Below, piece after piece: positions 15,696 to 24,090 of a DNA stretch of 64,000 nucleotides. Origin of the DNA: Actinomycetospora endophytica (GTDB lineage Bacteria > Actinomycetota > Actinomycetes > Mycobacteriales > Pseudonocardiaceae); assembly GCF_021026375.1 (NCBI RefSeq), contig NZ_JAJNDB010000001.1:2140044-2204043 (forward strand), in the 5' to 3' direction. Made by a program: the position numbers and the translations under genes. The number at the start of each line of letters is the position of its first letter. Position 1 is the stretch's first letter. The notes below the pieces were generated by a model. The model searched no databases. It saw nothing but the letters and a program-made list of their open reading frames with translations, and had not been told where the DNA came from.

Positions 15696-16361
15696 ATGGC
15701 CGACACCCCGACCCCCGGCGATCCCCACGCGACGAACACCGCGGGCAACCCGCTCCTCGAGCGCGCCTACGCCCTGGCCGACGCGGACGAGGCCCGGGCG
15801 CTCTACGACGAGTGGGCCGAGCGCTACGACGCCGACCTCACCGACGCCTCACAGGGCTACGTCGGGCCGGAGGTCGCGGCCGGCACGGTGGAGCGCGTCG
15901 CGGGCGTGGACGGCGAGATCCTCGACGCCGGGTGCGGCACCGGGCTGGTCGGCGTCGCGCTCGCGGCGCGCGGGGCGCGGACGATCGACGGCGTCGACCT
16001 CTCGCCCGGGATGCTGGAGCAGGCGAAGGCGACGGGCGCCTACCGGCGGCTGGCCCCCGCGGACCTCTCGCGGGCGCTCCCGGTGGCGGCGGACTCCTAC
16101 GACGTCGTGGTGTGCGTCGGGACGCTGACCCACGGCCACGTCGGGCCGGGGGCGTTCGGCGAGTTCGTCCGGCTCACCCGGCCGGGCGGGGCGATCGTCG
16201 CGACGGTGCTCGACGACATCTGGGACTCCGGCGGCTACCGCGCCGAGGTGGACCGGCTCGCGCAGATGGCGATGGTCGAGATCGTGTCCACCGACGTCGT
16301 CGACTACCGCAAGGCGGCGGACGTCAGCGCGCGGATGGTGGTGCTCCGGGTGGCGCAGTAG
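15696..16361 (+). CDS. Class I SAM-dependent methyltransferase
   Basis: A 221-residue cytosolic methyltransferase. The SAM-binding motif ILDAGCGTGLVGVALAARG is followed by the acidic ribose loop VDLSPGMLEQA and by motif IV DVVVCVGTLTHGHVGPGAF. The N-terminal LYDEWAERYDADLTD is the common lead-in of this group. Substrate unknown. ATG at 15696 has AGGATGAGG upstream and is preferred to a GTG six codons earlier. It lies 43 nt after the lyase gene and may be co-transcribed. Confidence 0.88.
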   Translation: MADTPTPGDPHATNTAGNPLLERAYALADADEARALYDEWAERYDADLTDASQGYVGPEVAAGTVERVAGVDGEILDAGCGTGLVGVALAARGARTIDGVDLSPGMLEQAKATGAYRRLAPADLSRALPVAADSYDVVVCVGTLTHGHVGPGAFGEFVRLTRPGGAIVATVLDDIWDSGGYRAEVDRLAQMAMVEIVSTDVVDYRKAADVSARMVVLRVAQ

Positions 16362-16413
16362 CCCGGCGGCCGTTCGCGCTCGCCCAGAACCCGCCCGCGC
16401 CCGGCCAGAACCC

Positions 16414-16461
16414 ACGAACGGCACGTTCATCACCATCGACGGTGACGAGCGTGCCGTTCGT
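16414..16461. terminator. Bidirectional terminator hairpin
   Basis: Perfect 12-bp arms ACGAACGGCACG (16414-16425) and CGTGCCGTTCGT (16450-16461) enclose a second, imperfect stem with TCACC and GGTGA. It lies between convergent genes (stops at 16361 and 16481). Confidence 0.7.
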
Positions 16462-16480
16462 CCGTTCGGGGCTGGGCCGA

Positions 16481-17119
16481 TCAGCCCAGCGCGCTGGTGA
16501 GCTCCGCGCCGGTCTTCTCGCGGACCTCGTCCTCGGTGATGCCGTCGGCGAGCTCGCGCAGCACGAGGCCGGAGTCGGTCACGTCGATGACGGCGAGGTC
16601 CGTGATGATCCGCTGCACGACGCCCTGACCGGTCAGCGGCAGGTCGCACTTCTCGACGATCTTGTGGGCGCCGTCCTTGGCGGTGTGCTCCATGAGCACG
16701 ATGACGGTCTTCGCGCCGTGGACGAGGTCCATCGCGCCCCCCATGCCCTTGACCATCTTGCCGGGGATCATCCAGTTCGCGATGTCGCCGGTCTGCGAGA
16801 CCTGCATCGCGCCGAGGATCGCGGTGTCGACCTTGCCGCCGCGGATCATCCCGAAGCTCAGCGCGGAGTCGAAGAACGACGCCCCGGGCAGCGTCGTGAC
16901 GGTCTCCTTGCCCGCGTTGATCAGGTCCGGGTCGACGTCGGCGTCGTAGGGGTACGGCCCGACGCCGAGCAGCCCGTTCTCGGAGTGCAGCACCATGCCC
17001 ACGCCCTCGGGGACGTAGTTCGGCACGAGGGTCGGCAGCCCGATCCCGAGGTTGACGTAGGAACCGTCGTGGAGCTCCTGGGCCGCGCGGGCGGCCATCT
17101 GCTCGCGGGTGAGGCTCAC
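16481..17119 (-). CDS. pcaJ: 3-oxoadipate (3-oxoacid) CoA-transferase subunit B
   Basis: A 212-residue beta subunit of a family I CoA-transferase. The catalytic Glu motif is [14 protein letters not shown] and the conserved [27 protein letters not shown] block is present. With subunit A it moves CoA from succinyl-CoA to a 3-oxoacid. Because the gene closes an operon for catechol breakdown, 3-oxoadipate is the likely acceptor (PcaJ); sequence alone would equally fit ScoB acting on acetoacetate. GTG at 17119 overlaps the subunit A stop (GTGA). Last gene of the operon, followed by a terminator hairpin. Confidence 0.88.
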   Translation of the reverse strand: MSLTREQMAARAAQELHDGSYVNLGIGLPTLVPNYVPEGVGMVLHSENGLLGVGPYPYDADVDPDLINAGKETVTTLPGASFFDSALSFGMIRGGKVDTAILGAMQVSQTGDIANWMIPGKMVKGMGGAMDLVHGAKTVIVLMEHTAKDGAHKIVEKCDLPLTGQGVVQRIITDLAVIDVTDSGLVLRELADGITEDEVREKTGAELTSALG

Positions 17120-17919
17120 TTGTTCATCGTCTCCTGGGTCGTGCGCTTCTCGATGTGCTTGCGCTGCACTTCCTCCGGCGTCAGCTCGACGACGCGGTGG
17201 ACGAAGATGCCGGGCAGGTGGACCTCGTCGGGGTCGATCTCCCCGGGCTCGACGAGCTCCTCGACCTCGGCGATCGCGAGCCGGCCCGCCATCGCGCACA
17301 GCGGGTTGAAGTTCTGCGAGGACTTGTTGAAGACCAGGTTGCCGTGCCGGTCGCCCTTCGCGGCGCGGACCAGCGAGACGTCGATGTCCAGGGCCAGCTC
17401 GAGGACGTGGGGCTTGCGCACCTTCGAGCCGTCGGGCTGGGTCACCTCGAACTCGCGGACCTCCTTGGCCGGGGAGGTCGCGACGACGTTGCCCTCGGCG
17501 TCGTAGCGCCACGGCAGCCCGCCGTCGGCGATCATCGTCCCGACGCCGGCCGGGGTGTAGAAGGCCGGGACGCCGGTGCCCGCGGCGCGCAGCCGCTCGG
17601 CCAGGGTGCCCTGCGGGGTCAGCTCGACCTCGACCTCACCGCCGAGGTACTGGCGGGCGAACTCCTTGTTCTCCCCGATGTAGGAGGCGGTCACCCGGGA
17701 GATGCGGTGCTGCTCGAGCAGCACGCCCAGCCCCCACCCGTCGACGCCGCAGTTGTTGCTCGCGACCTTCAGGTCGGAGACCTCGGTCCGGTTCAGCGCG
17801 TCGATCAGCACGATCGGCACCCCGGAGAGCCCGAAGCCCCCCACGGCGAGCGAGGCGCCGCTGGGGATGCCGGCCACCGCCTCGTCCGCCGACGCCCACA
17901 CCTTGTCGATAGCGCTCAT
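17116..17919 (-). CDS. pcaI: 3-oxoadipate (3-oxoacid) CoA-transferase subunit A
   Basis: A 267-residue alpha subunit with the glycine-rich CoA loop [15 protein letters not shown], the block [15 protein letters not shown], and [28 protein letters not shown]. It pairs with the product of the overlapping downstream gene. In this catechol operon the expected reaction is 3-oxoadipate plus succinyl-CoA to 3-oxoadipyl-CoA. No thiolase (PcaF) is found in the window, so the last step must be encoded elsewhere. ATG at 17919, with GAAGGGAAGCGC upstream. Confidence 0.88.
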   Translation of the reverse strand: MSAIDKVWASADEAVAGIPSGASLAVGGFGLSGVPIVLIDALNRTEVSDLKVASNNCGVDGWGLGVLLEQHRISRVTASYIGENKEFARQYLGGEVEVELTPQGTLAERLRAAGTGVPAFYTPAGVGTMIADGGLPWRYDAEGNVVATSPAKEVREFEVTQPDGSKVRKPHVLELALDIDVSLVRAAKGDRHGNLVFNKSSQNFNPLCAMAGRLAIAEVEELVEPGEIDPDEVHLPGIFVHRVVELTPEEVQRKHIEKRTTQETMNK

Positions 17920-17954
17920 GCGCTTCCCTTCGTCACGAGCTCGAGCCCGTTCAT

Positions 17955-18749
17955 TCAGCTCGAGGCCTTCAGGTGCTCGGCCAGCAGCCCGGTCACCACG
18001 TCCGGGCGTTGGTAGGACGCGAGGTGTGCCGCGTCGGGCACCACCTCGAGCCGTGCGCCCGGGATGCCGTCGGCGAGGACCTCGCCGTCCGCGGGCGGGG
18101 TGGCCGGGTCCTCGGCGCCGGAGATCACCAGGGTCGGCGCGGAGATGCGGCCGAGGTCGGCGCGCGAGTCCCACCCGACGATGGCCTCGCAGCAGCTCGC
18201 GTATCCCTCGGGCGGCGTCGCGGCGATCATCGCCTGCATGCGGGCGACCATGTCCTCGTCGGCATCCGCGGTGAACCACCGGGTGACGACGCCGGCGGCG
18301 ATCGCCTCGACACCCTCGGCGCGGGCCTTCACGGCGCGATCGCTGAACGTGGCGAGGTTGCCGAACCGCGCCGCGGTGCAGAGCAGGGCCAGCGACACGA
18401 CCCGGTCCGGCGCGCGCAGGGCGATCGCCTGGCTCATCGCGCCGCCCAGGGAGAGCCCGGCGAACGCGGCGCGGCCGATCCCGAGGTCGTCGAGGGTCTC
18501 GACGACGTCGTCGGCGAGCTCGGCGACGGTGTACGGGCCGGCGGGCACCGGCGAGCCGCCGTGGCCACGGGTGTCCATGGTGACGACCCGGCGCTCCCGG
18601 GCGAGCTCCTCGCGCTGCGGGGCCCACATGTCGACGGTCGAGCCGAGGGAGCAGAGCAGCACCAGCGGGGTGCCGGAGTCGCGCGGTCCCTCGTCGGTCA
18701 GGTGGAGACGCACGGCTCCACCCTCTCCCATCCGGACCGTGTGCGACAC
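17955..18749 (-). CDS. pcaD: 3-oxoadipate enol-lactonase
   Basis: An alpha/beta hydrolase of about 264 residues that opens 3-oxoadipate enol-lactone. The nucleophile elbow is GLSLGGAM, the acid is in ISGAEDPATPPADG, and the catalytic His is in VPDAAHLASYQRPDVV, as in PcaD. The lid region resembles PcaD as well. The start is uncertain: I use GTG 18749, preceded by GGAAGG; an in-frame TTG at 18770, 1 nt after the muconolactone isomerase stop, would add seven residues. It is not fused to carboxymuconolactone decarboxylase, fitting a catechol rather than protocatechuate branch. Confidence 0.88.
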   Translation of the reverse strand: MSHTVRMGEGGAVRLHLTDEGPRDSGTPLVLLCSLGSTVDMWAPQREELARERRVVTMDTRGHGGSPVPAGPYTVAELADDVVETLDDLGIGRAAFAGLSLGGAMSQAIALRAPDRVVSLALLCTAARFGNLATFSDRAVKARAEGVEAIAAGVVTRWFTADADEDMVARMQAMIAATPPEGYASCCEAIVGWDSRADLGRISAPTLVISGAEDPATPPADGEVLADGIPGARLEVVPDAAHLASYQRPDVVTGLLAEHLKASS

Positions 18750-18771
18750 CGGCCTTCCGTCGATCGGCAAC

Positions 18772-19053
18772 TCACTGGTCGAGCTTCGAGGGATGCCGGG
18801 TCAGGGCGGTCACCTCGACCTCCATGTACGGGAAGAGCGGCAGGCTCGACAGCAGCTCGTGGAGCTCGTCGCCGGAGTCGACGTCGAACCGGCTCACGTT
18901 CGCGTACCGGCCCACCACCCGCCAGAGCTCCGGCCACTTGCCGGCCCGCTGGATCTCGTGGGCGCGGGCCTTCTCGCGGGCGCGGAGGTCGTCGGCGACG
19001 TCCTGTGGCATGTCGTGGGGCAGGTGGACGTCCATGCGGACGAGGAACTGCAC
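18772..19053 (-). CDS. catC: Muconolactone isomerase
   Basis: A 93-residue ferredoxin-fold enzyme that moves the double bond of muconolactone to give 3-oxoadipate enol-lactone. The sequence matches CatC throughout: FLVRMDVHLPHDMPQDVADDLRAREKARA, then LQ-type segment GKWPELWRVVGRYANVSRFDVDSGDELHELLSSLPLFPYMEVEVTALTRHPS. GTG at 19053 (VQFLVRMDV) is chosen because CatC proteins start here and GGGAG lies 5 nt upstream; a TTG four codons earlier is possible. It is placed between catB and pcaD in pathway order. Confidence 0.95.
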   Translation of the reverse strand: MQFLVRMDVHLPHDMPQDVADDLRAREKARAHEIQRAGKWPELWRVVGRYANVSRFDVDSGDELHELLSSLPLFPYMEVEVTALTRHPSKLDQ

Positions 19054-19121
19054 GGGGACTCCCAATTCGACGATGTGGAGTTGAGGACACTCAACGTCTG
19101 CGGTGCCGCATCGCTGACAGA

Positions 19122-20219
19122 TCAGTCGACGCGGTAGTGGGCGAGCTTGTCCGGATCGATCGTCACGCCGAGGCCGGGTTCCTGCCGGGCGGCCAGGCGG
19201 CCGTCGGCGATCACCGGGGGCTCGGCGAGCACGTCGTCGGTCATGAGCAGGTAGTTCGTCACCTCGACGGGGTGCCGCGCCAGGGCCCGCAGCCCGCAGC
19301 CGAGCGCCACCGACGCCACCGTGCCGAGCATCCCGTCGATCTGGTTGCCGACCACCGTCGTCACCCCGAGCCCCTCGCAGAGCCCGACGATCTTGGCGGA
19401 GTCGGTGAACCCGGTCCGGGCGACCTTGACGCTGATCGCCTCCGAGTCGCCGTCGAGCAGGGACCGCGCGACCCCACCGAGGGTGATCGTGGACTCGTCG
19501 CCGACCACTGGGATCGGCGACGCCGTGACGATGCGCCGGCGGCCGAGCACGTCGGCGGCCGGGTTGGGCTCCTCGAGCATCGACACGCCGAACTCGTGCA
19601 GCCGCCGGGAGGCGACGATCGCGGTGTCGGCGTCCCAGCCGCGGTTGGCGTCGGCGTAGAGCTCGACACCGTCGCCCAGCTCCGCGCGCAGCGCCCGCAC
19701 CGCGGCCATGTCGACGCCCAGCTCGCGGCCGACCTTGATCTTGAAGGCGTCGACGCCGTGCTCGTCGCGCATCTCGACCGCGTCGGCGACCATCTCCTTC
19801 GGCGTACCGAGCCCGATCATGTGGGCGGCGCGGACGTCGTCGGCGGCGTGCCCGAGCAGCACGTGCACCGGCTGCCCGCAGGCCTGCCCGACGAGGTCCC
19901 AGAGCGCGACGTCGACGGCGCCCTTGGCCGCGTTGTTGGCGACGGTGCGGTCGAGGTCGGCGCGGATGCGCTCGCGGGCGAACGGGTCGGCGCCGACCAG
20001 TACGGGCGCGAACAGGTCGGAGACGGCGGCGATGATCGAGGCCGCCGTCTCGCCGTAGGTGTACGGACGGGGCGGGGCCTCGCCGTGACCGACCAGGCCG
20101 TCGTCGGTGGTGATCCGCACGAGCACGTGGTCGGCGGCCGTCACCCGCCCGCTGGCGAAGCCGAAGGGACGGCGGTACGGGATCGCGAGCGGGATCGCCT
20201 CGATCCGGTCGATCTTCAT
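19122..20219 (-). CDS. catB: Muconate cycloisomerase
   Basis: A 365-residue enolase-superfamily enzyme that cyclises cis,cis-muconate to muconolactone. The catalytic KxK is in AFKIKVGRELG, the metal ligands are in LYADANRGWD, MLEEPNP and VVGDESTI, and the general acid/base Lys is in AISVKVARTGF. The N-terminal capping domain (RIEAIPLAIPYRRPFGFASG) is complete. Size and order fit CatB. ATG at 20219 follows the LysR stop by 16 nt with AAGAACGGAACCCC between. Confidence 0.94.
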   Translation of the reverse strand: MKIDRIEAIPLAIPYRRPFGFASGRVTAADHVLVRITTDDGLVGHGEAPPRPYTYGETAASIIAAVSDLFAPVLVGADPFARERIRADLDRTVANNAAKGAVDVALWDLVGQACGQPVHVLLGHAADDVRAAHMIGLGTPKEMVADAVEMRDEHGVDAFKIKVGRELGVDMAAVRALRAELGDGVELYADANRGWDADTAIVASRRLHEFGVSMLEEPNPAADVLGRRRIVTASPIPVVGDESTITLGGVARSLLDGDSEAISVKVARTGFTDSAKIVGLCEGLGVTTVVGNQIDGMLGTVASVALGCGLRALARHPVEVTNYLLMTDDVLAEPPVIADGRLAARQEPGLGVTIDPDKLAHYRVD

Positions 20220-20235
20220 GGGGTTCCGTTCTTGT

Positions 20236-21123
20236 TCAGGGGGTTCCCTCGTGGCGGCCCAGCACGGCGAGGGCCTTCTCCAGGGCGGGGGAGGGATCGT
20301 CGCGACGCCAGGCCAGGGCGACGTCGGCGGTGACGTCGCAGCCGGTCAGCTCGCGGTAGCGCACGCCGTCGACGGTCACGGCGAGCACGGACTCCGGCAG
20401 CAGCGCGACCCCGAGACCCGCCGCGACAAGGGCGAGCACGATCGAGGTCTGTTCGGCCTCGTGGGTGCGCCGCGGCACGAAGCCCGCCGCGCGACAGGCC
20501 CGGTCCGCGGCCGCGCCGACGACCGAGCCCGGCGCCGAGTACACGACGAACTCCTCGTCGGCCAGGTCGCCCAGCGCCACCGCACCGTCGGACCCCGTCC
20601 TCCACGAGGCCGGGACCGCGAGTACCAACCGCTCCCGCGCGAGCAGCCGGGTCTCGAGGGTGTCGTCGCCGACCGGCGGGCGCAGGACCGCGAGGTCGAT
20701 GCGGTGGTCGGTGAGCGCGTCCGCCAGCGCCGGGGTGAGCATCTCGGTGTCCAGGTGCAGTGAGAGGCCGGGCAGCTCCCCGCCGAGGCGCCGGACGATC
20801 TCCGGGACGTGCCGGTAGGTCGCGAGCGCCGTCGAGCCGATCCGCAGCCGGCCGAGATCGCCGGCGGCCACCCGCGAGACCTGCTCGCGGGCGGCCCCCA
20901 CCGACTCGAGGATGCGGACGGCCTCCGGCAGCAGCGCCTCGCCGGCCGGCGTGAGGTCGACCCGGCGCGTGGTCCGCTCGAACAGCGGCGTGCCGAGATG
21001 CGACTCCAGCTGGCGGATCGCCTGGGACAGCGGCGACCCGGCGATGTGCAGCTCGTCGGCCGCCCGCCCGAAGTGCCGTGTCCGCGCGACCGTCACGAAG
21101 TAGCGCAGCTGCCGGAGCTCCAC
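20236..21123 (-). CDS. LysR-type regulator of the catechol operon
   Basis: A 295-residue LysR protein. The N-terminal winged helix reads LRQLRYFVTVARTRHFGRAADELHIAGSPLSQAIRQLESHLGTPLFERTTRRVDLT; the C-terminal co-inducer domain follows. CatR/BenM-type regulators answer to cis,cis-muconate, and this one sits inside the operon between catA and catB rather than divergent from it, so it would be self-regulated with its targets. GTG at 21123 lies 5 nt after the catA stop, with GGAG about 8 nt upstream. The name CatR is not given because ligand and site are unknown. Confidence 0.9.
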   Translation of the reverse strand: MELRQLRYFVTVARTRHFGRAADELHIAGSPLSQAIRQLESHLGTPLFERTTRRVDLTPAGEALLPEAVRILESVGAAREQVSRVAAGDLGRLRIGSTALATYRHVPEIVRRLGGELPGLSLHLDTEMLTPALADALTDHRIDLAVLRPPVGDDTLETRLLARERLVLAVPASWRTGSDGAVALGDLADEEFVVYSAPGSVVGAAADRACRAAGFVPRRTHEAEQTSIVLALVAAGLGVALLPESVLAVTVDGVRYRELTGCDVTADVALAWRRDDPSPALEKALAVLGRHEGTP

Positions 21124-21128
21124 CTCGG

Positions 21129-22004
21129 TTACTCCGGCTCCAGCACGAAGTCCCGGTCCGAGCGGACCTCGCTCCCGTTGCCCGTCGGCTGCGGGTCCAG
21201 GGTGAGCTCCGGCTTGTCGGCCGAGGCGACGTCGTTGCCCAGGTACGGGTCCCCGGTGAAGAACAGCTGCGTGGTGAGCGTGCGGTGTCCGGGCGCGGAG
21301 ACCAGCAGGTGGATGTGCGCGGGGCGCCACGGGCTCCACCCGGCGGCGAGGGTCATCTGCCCCGTCGGGCCGTCGAGCGGGATCGTGTACGGCGCGGGCT
21401 TGCGGGTGTGGATCTCGTAGCGGCCCTCGGCGTCGGCGGTGACCACACCGCGCAGGTTCCCGGCCGGCGGCTTCGACGCGAAGCCGGAGTACCAGCCCTC
21501 CTCGTCGGTGTGCCAGATGTCGACCTTCGCGCCGGCGAGCGGCTTCCCGTCGGTGCCGGTGACCTGCCCGGCCAGGATCATCGGCGTGCCCGGCTCGTCG
21601 TCGCGCATCGGCAGGGTCGCGGGCGAGTCGAGCTGGGCCTGGCCGTCGAGCCAGAACGGGCCGAGGATCGTGCCGACCGAGCCGTCCTGGGTCTGCGCGG
21701 CGACCTTCTCGACCTCGAACTCCAGGTAGACGTCGAGGAACAGCGGCCACTCGCCGGTGTCGGAGACGCCGATCAGCCAGCGCTTGAACGCGTCGAACTC
21801 CTCGTAGGTGACCTTCTGGTCGCGGATCGCGCCCCGGATGCCCTCGAGCGCGGCGCCGATCACGGCGGCCGCCCGCTGCTGGTCGACGGCGCCGCCTCCC
21901 GAGCGGAAGGTCGCCGCGCCGGAGCGGGCGATCTCGGTGGCGTGCGAGCCGGCGGTGACGGCGTCGCTGGTCCCGGACACGGACTGGTCTTCGGCGGTGG
22001 TCAT
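21129..22004 (-). CDS. catA: Catechol 1,2-dioxygenase
   Basis: A 291-residue intradiol dioxygenase that cleaves catechol to cis,cis-muconate using Fe(III). The helical dimerisation domain spans about residues 30-110. The iron ligands are visible: Tyr in GWYSGF, Tyr in PAPYTIP, and the two His in WRPAHIHLLVSAPGH. The segment GPFWLDGQ and VDIWHTDEEG are typical of the family. ATG at 22004 overlaps the monooxygenase stop (ATGA). A hydroxyquinol 1,2-dioxygenase is a close relative, but the neighbours favour catechol. Confidence 0.92.
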   Translation of the reverse strand: MTTAEDQSVSGTSDAVTAGSHATEIARSGAATFRSGGGAVDQQRAAAVIGAALEGIRGAIRDQKVTYEEFDAFKRWLIGVSDTGEWPLFLDVYLEFEVEKVAAQTQDGSVGTILGPFWLDGQAQLDSPATLPMRDDEPGTPMILAGQVTGTDGKPLAGAKVDIWHTDEEGWYSGFASKPPAGNLRGVVTADAEGRYEIHTRKPAPYTIPLDGPTGQMTLAAGWSPWRPAHIHLLVSAPGHRTLTTQLFFTGDPYLGNDVASADKPELTLDPQPTGNGSEVRSDRDFVLEPE

Positions 22005-23197
22005 GCGGCTTCCCCTGTGGTGGTGACTGCACTGGCGGCGTACTCGTGGACCCAGGCGTTGGCGTCGAGGTAGCTCTTGAAGCGCGCGTCGCGCTCCGCG
22101 AGCCCCGCGACGTCGTCGTCGGGAAGATGCAGCAGCGTCCCGGTGTCCCAGGCGCTGCGGGCCACGGCGCGGGCGCGCGCGCGGCGGTGGCGGGGGTAGG
22201 CGGCGAGGGCGGCAGTGAGGTCCCCGCCCGCCCCGCCGTCGGCCAGCAGGTCCGCGAGCACGACGGCGTCCTCGATCGACTGGTTCGCGCCCTGCCCGTG
22301 GTGGGGCAGCATCGCGTGACAGGCGTCGCCGATGAGGACGACGCGGCCGCGGGTCCACCGGCTCAACGGGGGCTGGGAGAGCAGCGGCCAGCGGGGGCTC
22401 TGCGCGACGGCGGCGAGCATCTCCCGGACGGCGGGGTGCCAGCCGGCGAACCCGTCGAGGAGTTCACCCTCGGGTACCGAGACGTTCCCGCCCTCCCACC
22501 GCTCGGGTCCGCACAGCACGGCGAAGAAGTTGACGGTGTCGTGGTCGCGCTTCTCGCCGCCCATCGGGTAGTGCAGCAGGTGGGCGTGCGGTCCGGCCCA
22601 GAACTGGATCGCGAGCGGGTCGGGCAGCGAGGGCAGGTCGGAGCGGTTGACCAGGCCGCGGAACGCGCTCGTGCCGGAGTAGACCGGCCCGTGGCCCGGG
22701 CCGGCGACCGCGTCACGGACCACGGAGTGCACGCCGTCGGCCCCGACGACGACGTCGGCGGTCTCGGTCGACCCGTCGTCGAACGTGATCGTCCCGTCCT
22801 CGGTCACCCCGGTGACGGGGCGACCCAGGTGCAGGTGCTCCGGGTCGACGGCGGCGGCGAGGGTCTGCTGCAGGTCGACGCGGTGGATGCCCCAGTAGGG
22901 CGCGTCGAAGCGGGCGCGGTAGTCCGCCCCGCCGGTGTGGGCGGCGATCCGCTCGGCGGTGCGCCCGTCGCGGTAGATCAACTCGGTCGGCTGGGTGGAG
23001 ACGGCGTCGATGGCCTCGCCGACGCCGAGGCGGTACAGCTCGCGGGTGCCGTTGGCCGAGAGCGCGACGGCGGCGCCCACCTCGCGCAGCTCGTCGGCCT
23101 GTTCGTAGAGATCGACGGTGACCCCGGCCCGCTGCAGCGCGATCCCGAGGGTCAGCCCGCCGATCCCCGCGCCGACGACGGCGACACGCGGGGTCAC
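22001..23197 (-). CDS. FAD-dependent monooxygenase, probable salicylate hydroxylase
   Basis: A 398-residue class A flavoprotein monooxygenase. Visible are the GxGxxG FAD motif VAVVGAGIGGLTLGIAL, the DG motif VVVGADGVHSVVRDAV and the GD motif VVLIGDACHAMLPHHGQGANQSIEDAVVLADLL. Salicylate 1-hydroxylase converts salicylate to catechol with loss of CO2; the adjacency to catA and an esterase supports this role. 3-hydroxybenzoate 6-hydroxylase and related enzymes share the fold, so the substrate is inferred from context. GTG 23197 overlaps the esterase stop (GTGA). Confidence 0.88.
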   Translation of the reverse strand: MTPRVAVVGAGIGGLTLGIALQRAGVTVDLYEQADELREVGAAVALSANGTRELYRLGVGEAIDAVSTQPTELIYRDGRTAERIAAHTGGADYRARFDAPYWGIHRVDLQQTLAAAVDPEHLHLGRPVTGVTEDGTITFDDGSTETADVVVGADGVHSVVRDAVAGPGHGPVYSGTSAFRGLVNRSDLPSLPDPLAIQFWAGPHAHLLHYPMGGEKRDHDTVNFFAVLCGPERWEGGNVSVPEGELLDGFAGWHPAVREMLAAVAQSPRWPLLSQPPLSRWTRGRVVLIGDACHAMLPHHGQGANQSIEDAVVLADLLADGGAGGDLTAALAAYPRHRRARARAVARSAWDTGTLLHLPDDDVAGLAERDARFKSYLDANAWVHEYAASAVTTTGEAA

Positions 23198-23919
23198 GTG
23201 GCCACCCGCAGGATCGCGTCGGCCAGCTCGGTGGGGCGGGTGAAGTTGGCCTCGTGGCTGCCAGGGGTGTCGACGACGACCGCGTCGTTCAGCCGGGGCG
23301 GGAAGCGGTCCCAGCCCCACTCGCCCGGGGGCAGCGCGACGTCCTCGGTGGAGCGGATGTAGGCGCTGGGCACCTGCAGGTCGAAGAACGGCTTCTGGTT
23401 CGGGGCCTCGGCGAACGTGCCCATCGGCTGCGGGGCGAGCAGGCCGAACACGGCGCGCTGGGCGTCCTCGGAGGCGTCCTGCATGAACGCGCCGGCCCAG
23501 ACCTCGAACGGCAGCGACACGGTGTTGGCGTCGCCGCTGGCCGCGGCCTGGGCGGTGAACAGCTCGGCGTAGTGCGGCGGGACGGCGTCCATGAGCGACT
23601 CGCCGTCGTGCGGGACGAACGCGCTCCAGAACACCGTGCGCTTCATCCGTGCGGCAACCCGGGGCGCGGCGCCGGAGACGACGAAGCCGCCCCAGCTGTG
23701 GCCGAGCATCGTCACGTCGTGCAGGTCCTCGCGCTCGACCAGCGACACCACGGCGTCGACGCAGTCGGTGAGGGTGACCCCGCGCGGGTCGTCGCCGAGG
23801 TCGAGCCCCGGCAGCGTCGGGGTGAGCACCCGGTGCCCGGCCTCGCGCAGCCGGGTCGCCACCGGGCGCCAGCTCCATCCGCCGTGCCAGGCCCCGGTGA
23901 TCAGGACGAACGTCTCCAC
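23194..23919 (-). CDS. SABP2-like alpha/beta hydrolase, candidate methyl salicylate esterase
   Basis: A 241-residue hydrolase of the plant methylesterase/hydroxynitrile lyase type. It opens FVLITGAWHGGWSWRPVATRLREAGH, has the nucleophile elbow LGHSWGGFV, the acid in YIRSTEDVALPPGE, and the catalytic His in PGSHEANFTRPTELADAIL. The TED-x-x-x-P and GSH-x(6)-P patterns resemble those of tobacco SABP2, which hydrolyses methyl salicylate. As first gene of an operon whose next gene makes catechol from salicylate, release of salicylate from an ester is the best guess. GTG 23919 with GGAG 8 nt upstream. Confidence 0.82.
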   Translation of the reverse strand: METFVLITGAWHGGWSWRPVATRLREAGHRVLTPTLPGLDLGDDPRGVTLTDCVDAVVSLVEREDLHDVTMLGHSWGGFVVSGAAPRVAARMKRTVFWSAFVPHDGESLMDAVPPHYAELFTAQAAASGDANTVSLPFEVWAGAFMQDASEDAQRAVFGLLAPQPMGTFAEAPNQKPFFDLQVPSAYIRSTEDVALPPGEWGWDRFPPRLNDAVVVDTPGSHEANFTRPTELADAILRVAT

Positions 23920-24090
23920 GCGCTTCTCCGCTCCTCGTCGAACAGCGTCACGAGCGTGACACAGCTCATCCCTGAGGGAGAAGCACGGAATTCGGCATGA
24001 TTGCGACGTGTGGCGTCATAGAAGGTCTTGACCGCCGCGCTAACTTCCACCTGAACTGCTCGGTACAGGAATTGGTGTCCGGGGGGAACC
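23920..24090. promoter_or_regulatory. Divergent control region of the salicylate/catechol operon
   Basis: 171 bp between the divergent operon and the MetE-like gene. GTCAC at 23947-23951 and GTGAC at 23956-23960 form a small dyad close to the operon start. On the minus strand TTAGCG then TATGAC (17-nt spacer, about 24015-24043) is a candidate promoter; on the plus strand TTGACC lies near 24028. LysR sites of the T-N11-A type were not resolved by eye. Confidence 0.35.

Noticed and set aside
17116..17119. ScoAB for acetoacetate as the primary call of the CoA-transferase pair
   Set aside because: Sequence allows it, but the operon supplies 3-oxoadipate as the obvious substrate, so PcaIJ is preferred.
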